NCBI GenBank assembly: GCA_030727885.1
Contig: JANRAT010000294.1
Coordinates: forward strand, 1-9,651
Source of the DNA: Rhodospirillales bacterium
GTDB taxonomy: Bacteria; Pseudomonadota; Alphaproteobacteria; Rhodospirillales; Casp-alpha2
DNA length: 9,651 nucleotides
Direction of reading: 5' to 3'
The notes below the pieces were generated by a model that was not told the DNA's origin, searched no databases, and was given only the letters and a program-made list of their open reading frames with translations. Of the stretch, positions 6,480-9,651 are shown in pieces. The translations under genes and the position numbers were made by a program. How positions within the stretch are numbered: the first letter of the stretch is position 1; each line of letters begins with the position of its first letter.

Positions 6480-6563
6480 ATGGAACAAGCAATCGACAGC
6501 ATTCTCATTTCAGCCATGGCAGGCATCGCATTTCTCGCCAACTACACCTACCTGATGTCATAA
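6480..6563 (+). CDS. 27-residue hydrophobic small protein, not recognised
   Basis: The ORF encodes 27 residues beginning MEQAIDSILISAMAGIAFLA and ending NYTYLMS. A short acidic/polar start is followed by an almost wholly uncharged hydrophobic stretch long enough to insert in a membrane. AAAGGA lies about 9 bases before the ATG, a sound ribosome site. The ORF sits in its own transcription unit, with a promoter at 6402-6430 and a hairpin terminator at 6609-6632. It lies between divergent lysR and a PotD-like gene. I do not recognise the family. It could be a small membrane regulator or toxin-like peptide, or a chance ORF in a small RNA gene. No antitoxin-like antisense promoter was evident. Confidence 0.5.
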   Translation: MEQAIDSILISAMAGIAFLANYTYLMS

Positions 6564-6608
6564 AGATGAGATGTCCTGAACAAATCCAATAAAACGCTCC
6601 TGGCGCCT

Positions 6609-6632
6609 AAAACGCCCGGGGCGTTTTCATTT
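6609..6632 (+). terminator. Intrinsic terminator of the small gene
   Basis: AAAACGCC (6609-6616) and GGCGTTTT (6620-6627) form an 8-bp stem with a CGG loop, followed by CATTTTTG. It lies 45 bases after the small ORF stop and separates that unit from the PotD-like gene. Confidence 0.75.
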
Positions 6633-6673
6633 TTGCCGCCGAGCGACGTTTTACATTCCCCTGAATATCGCTG

Positions 6674-7768
6674 ATGCCGTATCATCGTTTCGTGATGATT
6701 GACTTACCCCGTCCCACTTTCTGTTTTGCACTCTGCCTCGGCCTTGCCGTTGTAACGTCGTCGTGCCCTGTCGCCGCCGAGACCCCGGAAATCACCGTTG
6801 CCACCTGGGGCGGCGTTTATGGCGATGCGCAACAGGCAGCAATCATCAAACCGTTCACCCGCCTTACAGGTATTGGCGTTCGCATTCACCACCATGGCAG
6901 CGATTTTCAGCCCCTGCTCGACAACACCGCAAAAGGCCCTGCACCCTGGTCGGTTGTCGACATTGAACGTGCCCCCCTGAGCCAGGGCTGTGACCAGGGC
7001 AAGTTCGTCAAACTTGATATCGAGCTGTTACTCGGCAAAGCCGCACGAGACGATTTTATCCCGGGAACCCTGCATCCATGCGGCATCGGCGCCCTGATCT
7101 GGTCACAGGCCGTGGCCTTCGATGCCAATCAGTTCAAGGCAAGTCCACCGACCACCCTGGCTGATTTTTTCAATCTGGCCCGGTTTCCGGGCAAACGCGG
7201 TCTTTTTGCCGGTGCCGAGGGCAATCTGGAGCTCGCCCTGATGGCGAACGGTATTCCGCCCGAAGATGTTTACGACATCCTTAAAAAACCGGAAGGCGTC
7301 AATCAGGCTTTTGCCATACTGGAAACGATCAGGTCGCAAGCCGTTTTCTGGCAGGCCGGGGATGAGCCGGAGCAACTGCTGAATGACGGCAGGGTAACCA
7401 TGACGACCGCCTACGCGGCGCGCTTCATGCGCCCAAGACAGGGCGCCCGTCGGCCGGCAAAACTGATCTGGAGCCATCAGCTTTGGCGGGCCACCTACTG
7501 GGCGATCCCGGCCGGCACCGATGATGCTGTCAGTGCAGAGCGATTCATAACCTATGCAACAGATCCTGAACGACTGGCTGAACTGGCCATCCGATTGTGG
7601 TATGGTCCGGCCAGAAAAAGTGGTTATGCCGCTGTCCCGGCGACGATGCGCGAGGACTTGCCGACCGCCCGCAAAAATTTCCATGACGCCCTCAATATCG
7701 ACAGCGATTTCTGGACCACATACGGTCCGGCACTTGAAGATCGCTTCAGGGTTTGGCGCGGCGGCTGA
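6674..7768 (+). CDS. PotD/PotF-like periplasmic binding protein (polyamine type, COG0687), orphan
   Basis: This 364-residue ABC-type binding protein has a signal peptide with hydrophobic core FCFALCLGLAVVTSS and probable cleavage after PVAA (about residue 35). Family features follow in order: ITVATWGGVYGDAQQAAIIKPF (40-61), VVDIE with QGCDQGKFVKLD (94-115), HPCGIGALIWSQAVAFD (134-150), FPGKRGLFAGAEGNLELALM (171-190), VTMTTAYAARF and a late TYWAIPAGTDD (274-284), then YGPARKSGY. Cys106 and Cys136 could form a disulfide. Such proteins deliver spermidine/putrescine-like solutes to ABC permeases, but no permease or ATPase gene is nearby, so it is an orphan or works with remote partners. Starts at 6674 and 6695 are both possible; neither has a Shine-Dalgarno, and no clear promoter was found between the upstream terminator and the gene. 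Ligand is not assigned. Confidence 0.88.
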   Translation: MPYHRFVMIDLPRPTFCFALCLGLAVVTSSCPVAAETPEITVATWGGVYGDAQQAAIIKPFTRLTGIGVRIHHHGSDFQPLLDNTAKGPAPWSVVDIERAPLSQGCDQGKFVKLDIELLLGKAARDDFIPGTLHPCGIGALIWSQAVAFDANQFKASPPTTLADFFNLARFPGKRGLFAGAEGNLELALMANGIPPEDVYDILKKPEGVNQAFAILETIRSQAVFWQAGDEPEQLLNDGRVTMTTAYAARFMRPRQGARRPAKLIWSHQLWRATYWAIPAGTDDAVSAERFITYATDPERLAELAIRLWYGPARKSGYAAVPATMREDLPTARKNFHDALNIDSDFWTTYGPALEDRFRVWRGG

Positions 7769-7790
7769 CGAGCGCCGCCGTGGGCTTTTC
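7759..7790 (+). terminator. Possible terminator overlapping the PotD-like stop codon
   Basis: CGGCGGC (7759-7765) and GCCGCCG (7774-7780) form a 7-bp GC stem whose loop contains the TGA stop. Four bases later comes CTTTTCTT, a modest U-tract. Moderate support only. Confidence 0.45.
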
Positions 7791-7906
7791 TTGAGAAAAA
7801 AATAAACTTCTCGCAAAGCCTGAGAATTAACCTTTCCTTTGCCCTTTTTTGGCCTTAATGGCGGTGCTTAATACCGGCAGAAGACGATTTTAAGACGGAG
7901 TAGAAA
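7791..7906. other. Intergenic region before the small membrane protein
   Basis: This stretch is AT- and pyrimidine-rich. It contains a short inverted repeat (TTCTC 7808-7812, GAGAA 7822-7826). A weak promoter-like pair (TTTTTG, 17 bases, TAATAC) lies around 7846-7874. No further gene was seen. Confidence 0.3.
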
Positions 7907-8104
7907 ATGACTGACATCGCAGAAAGCCAACCCGCGTACGCCGAAGCAGGTCCATGGGACAGATTGGGCGCCGTTCTCAGGATCGGTGTTGCCGTACTGT
8001 TTCTGGCCATTACCGTGGTGTTTTTTGCCACCGCACAGGACGGCCTGATCAGCGCCGCCGATCCGTCACCACAACTGAGTACGCCTGCCGCCTCAACAAA
8101 TTAA
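7907..8104 (+). CDS. 65-residue single-membrane-segment protein, function unknown
   Basis: The protein has a short acidic N-terminus (MTDIAESQPAYAEAGPWDRL), one strongly hydrophobic segment at about residues 22-43 (GAVLRIGVAVLFLAITVVFFA) and a Pro/Ser/Thr-rich tail of about 20 residues. It is a candidate one-pass inner-membrane protein. GGAG lies 7 bases before the ATG, a good ribosome site, which supports real translation. It follows the PotD-like gene by 138 bases with a possible terminator between, so it may be a separate unit. It converges on the next minus-strand gene with 20 bases between stops. No family was recognised. Confidence 0.65.
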   Translation: MTDIAESQPAYAEAGPWDRLGAVLRIGVAVLFLAITVVFFATAQDGLISAADPSPQLSTPAASTN

Positions 8105-8124
8105 ACGCCGAATCAACTGCCCCT

Positions 8125-8532
8125 CTAAGCTCCTGTTTCCGGGTTATCCGCCTGGTAGACATGCTCCCATTTTTCAAAATAGCCATCGATGGCATTTCTG
8201 GCTGAAGCGCCATACTCGCCAAGCATTTCTGCTTTAATGTAGATGATGGCGAGTGTGATGCCGGACCAGGCGATGTTGTCACGCCGGCTGCGGGCGGCCT
8301 TGTTGAGTTCCGTCAGATGCGTAACCCCGCGCTTGTAATACTGCGGGTCATCAAGTCCGCGCCGGTGCACCTCATCGATCTGCTGCCTCGCCAAGCCGGC
8401 AATTTTGGCAAGATTGACGGCACTGTGCTGGCCATGCAGCATATTGATCAGTGCTCTGGCATCGCTTGCCAGCACGTTGCCGTCATGGTCCCGGCCGCCG
8501 AGACCGAACAGTGCGAGCAGTTTAGCTATCAT
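8125..8532 (-). CDS. Hypothetical 135-residue protein
   Basis: I do not recognise this family. From the ATG at 8532 it has 135 residues, chosen because GGAGG lies exactly 6 bases upstream; in-frame starts further up (to 8601) lack such a site. The N-terminus MIAKLLALFGLGG is short and hydrophobic, perhaps an amphipathic anchor. The rest is rich in charged helices: SDARALINMLHGQHSAVNLAK, then RRDNIAWSGITLAIIYIKAEML, and a C-terminal DGYFEKWEHVYQADNPETG. No catalytic motif, cysteine cluster or DNA-binding motif is evident. It is divergent from the RraA-like gene across 139 bases that hold a large hairpin, and convergent with the 65-residue gene. The coding pattern and ribosome site make it likely real. 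Confidence 0.65.
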   Translation of the reverse strand: MIAKLLALFGLGGRDHDGNVLASDARALINMLHGQHSAVNLAKIAGLARQQIDEVHRRGLDDPQYYKRGVTHLTELNKAARSRRDNIAWSGITLAIIYIKAEMLGEYGASARNAIDGYFEKWEHVYQADNPETGA

Positions 8533-8563
8533 TATCATCCTCCGAATCCATTGCATTGTTTCC

Positions 8564-8595
8564 GAGCCGGCCCGCCGCTGCAAGCGGCACGGCTC
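8564..8595. repeat. Long stem-loop in the divergent intergenic region
   Basis: The arms GAGCCG (8564-8569) and GCCGCT (8574-8579) pair with AGCGGC (8583-8588) and CGGCTC (8590-8595) around a GCA loop, with a 4-base and a 1-base bulge. It could act as a hairpin in the leader of the minus-strand gene or as a protein-binding site. No U-tract follows on either strand, so a terminator is unlikely. Confidence 0.5.
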
Positions 8596-8606
8596 CGGCA
8601 TTATTC

Positions 8607-8635
8607 TTGAGCATCCCCGGCCCCTGACCTAATCT
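8607..8635 (+). promoter_or_regulatory. Sigma70-type promoter of the RraA-like gene
   Basis: TTGAGC (8607-8612) and TAATCT (8630-8635) are separated by exactly 17 bases and predict a start near 8642, about 30 bases before the ATG. A strong AAGGAGG at 8660-8666 follows, 5 bases before the start codon. Confidence 0.6.
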
Positions 8636-8671
8636 CGCTCGGCAAAACAAAAACATTCCAAGGAGGACACC

Positions 8672-9334
8672 ATGGCCCTGCAGAAATATAGCGTAGACTT
8701 TGCCCGAATTTCCGATGCAGCCCTGGCGGCATGGCGCGAGATTCCGGCGGCTGTGGTCTCCGACATGATGAACCGCTCACAGGTGATGGCGGCACGGGTG
8801 AAACCGGTAGGCATTGGCATGCGCCTTTGCGGTCAGGCCCGGACCGTTACCTGCATGTCCGGCGACAATTCCGCGCCGCACCGCCTGATCGGCATGTGCC
8901 GCAAAGGCGAGGTGATGATCATCGATGCCCGTGGTTCCGAAAATGTTGCGATCTGGGGCGGCATCATGACCGAAGCTGCCATCGCACGGGGCGTCAGCGG
9001 CATCGTCGTCGAAGGGGCGATCCGTGACATAGCGGAAATCCGTGCCCGCGGCTTTGCCGCCTTCTCGACCGCCGTGGTCCCGGCCGGCCCACACAAGAAT
9101 TTCGGCGGCACCATTGATGGCACCGTCGCCGTCGGCGACTGTCCGGTCAATCCGGGCGATCTGATCATCGGTGATGACGATGGCGTTGCCGTGGTGCCAT
9201 TGGCCTGGGCGGATCGCATGCTCAAGGCGGCGCAGCAGAAAATCGCCGACGAGGCCGACATCATCCGCAAGATTCACGAAGGCGCCAATCAGGCCGACCT
9301 GCTGGGTCTGCCGGAGCCGGAACTGATTTCCTGA
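8672..9334 (+). CDS. RraA-family protein, 4-hydroxy-4-methyl-2-oxoglutarate aldolase-like
   Basis: This 220-residue protein belongs to the RraA/HMG aldolase fold. Class II HMG/CHA aldolases cleave 4-hydroxy-4-methyl-2-oxoglutarate (or 4-carboxy-4-hydroxy-2-oxoadipate) to pyruvate and a keto acid, and decarboxylate oxaloacetate, using a divalent metal. The aldolase signature is present: IWGGIMTEAAIARGVSGIVV (94-113) leads to GAIRD, with Arg118 for substrate and Asp119 for the metal. The N-terminal AAVVSDMMNR and C-terminal NPGDLIIGDDDGVAVVP (160-176) are also typical. The aldolase pattern makes the RNase E-inhibitor role of E. coli RraA less likely. The ATG has AAGGAGG 5 bases upstream and a promoter 37 bases before it. 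The gene stands alone, with no protocatechuate or gallate pathway genes beside it, so the substrate is open. Confidence 0.88.
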   Translation: MALQKYSVDFARISDAALAAWREIPAAVVSDMMNRSQVMAARVKPVGIGMRLCGQARTVTCMSGDNSAPHRLIGMCRKGEVMIIDARGSENVAIWGGIMTEAAIARGVSGIVVEGAIRDIAEIRARGFAAFSTAVVPAGPHKNFGGTIDGTVAVGDCPVNPGDLIIGDDDGVAVVPLAWADRMLKAAQQKIADEADIIRKIHEGANQADLLGLPEPELIS

Positions 9335-9366
9335 ATGTCGCCTGATTAACGGCTAACCGCGCACCG

Positions 9367-9651
9367 TCATTTAAGATTTTCAATCGTGTAAGGCTCTGTT
9401 TCTGCCTGGGCGATCCAGGCAGCCATGTCCGGCTGTGCCCAGACCGCATCCATATAGGCAGCCGTGCTTGCGTCGACCGGCACGCCGTAGGTTCTGAAAC
9501 GGCTCACCACCGGGGCAAACATGATGTCGGCGGCAGACCATTTGCCGAAAAGGTAAGGCCCATCCTTGCCGAATCGGTCCCGGCAATCGGCCCACAGGCT
9601 GACAACTCTGGCGGCGTCAGCCAATGACCCTTCGTTGTGCCCCTGCCCAGG
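9367..9651 (-). CDS. Glutathione S-transferase, C-terminal part (cut by window edge)
   Basis: The frame stays open to the right edge, so the N-terminal thioredoxin-like domain lies outside. The visible ~94 residues are the helical C-terminal domain of a soluble GST. The conserved LFGKWSAADIMFAPVVSRFRTYGV stretch carries the N-capping box (S-A-A-D) and the FAP-V-RF-TY pattern common in bacterial GSTs, followed by a terminal helix and YTIENLK. GSTs conjugate glutathione to electrophiles or act as isomerases; the subtype cannot be set without the N-terminal half. It converges with the RraA-like gene, with 32 bases between stops and no clear terminator. Confidence 0.85.
   Translation of the reverse strand, partial: PGQGHNEGSLADAARVVSLWADCRDRFGKDGPYLFGKWSAADIMFAPVVSRFRTYGVPVDASTAAYMDAVWAQPDMAAWIAQAETEPYTIENLK

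Noticed and set aside
6591..6627. Antiterminator pairing between the first AAAACGC and the terminator GCGTTTT
   Set aside because: The seven-base match is real but short, and nothing else supports an attenuation switch.
7103..7816. 237-codon minus-strand ORF opposite the PotD-like gene
   Set aside because: It is antisense to a gene with strong family motifs, its composition is shadow-like, and no start signals were seen.
7793..7826. GAGAA/TTCTC/GAGAA alternating hairpins as a riboswitch or attenuator
   Set aside because: The stems are only five base pairs in AT-rich DNA with no conserved aptamer pattern.

Overview
This 9.65 kb window looks chromosomal and most likely comes from an alphaproteobacterium. 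That is inferred from the gene families and their arrangement: an ACR3/GAPDH/ArsJ arsenic operon, a TAXI-family periplasmic receptor, a PotD-like binding protein, an RraA-like aldolase and a GST. No rRNA, tRNA, CRISPR array, transposase or integrase was seen. Both ends are cut: the left edge lies in or beside a broken arsJ, and the right edge lies inside a glutathione transferase gene.

Layout. (1) Positions 1-2,795, minus strand: an arsenic operon in the order arsR, ACR3 arsenite exporter, ArsJ-type GAPDH, arsJ. A near-perfect inverted repeat lies just upstream of the probable arsR start. ArsJ is only an N-terminal fragment, because its similarity stops near position 60. (2) Positions 2,836-5,308, minus strand: a TAXI periplasmic binding protein gene overlapping a membrane histidine kinase gene by 4 bases. 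No TRAP permease or response regulator is present. A well-placed Shine-Dalgarno site upstream serves an 11-codon leader ORF rather than the receptor itself. (3) Positions 5,355-6,390: a minus-strand LysR-type regulator. An 8-base motif (TAAGTATA) appears as an inverted pair at the lysR start and as a direct pair in the TAXI promoter, which suggests that LysR controls both. (4) Positions 6,402-6,632, plus strand: a compact unit with promoter, 5' hairpin, ribosome site, 27-codon ORF and intrinsic terminator. (5) Positions 6,674-8,104, plus strand: an orphan polyamine-type (PotD/COG0687-like) binding protein gene, then a 65-residue single-membrane-segment protein. (6) Positions 8,125-9,651: an unrecognised 135-residue protein (minus), a divergent RraA/HMG-aldolase-like gene (plus) with a clear promoter and ribosome site, and a convergent partial GST (minus).

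How they work together. ACR3 exports As(III). GAPDH with ArsJ would convert As(V) into 1-arseno-3-phosphoglycerate and export it, but the broken ArsJ leaves that branch incomplete here. The TAXI receptor and kinase look like a ligand-sensing pair rather than a transporter. They lie directly upstream of arsR on the same strand with no visible terminator between, so a role in sensing an arsenic species, by analogy with AioX/AioS, is a testable but unproven idea. The most novel-looking elements are this pair with its shared LysR motif and the isolated 27-residue small-protein unit.
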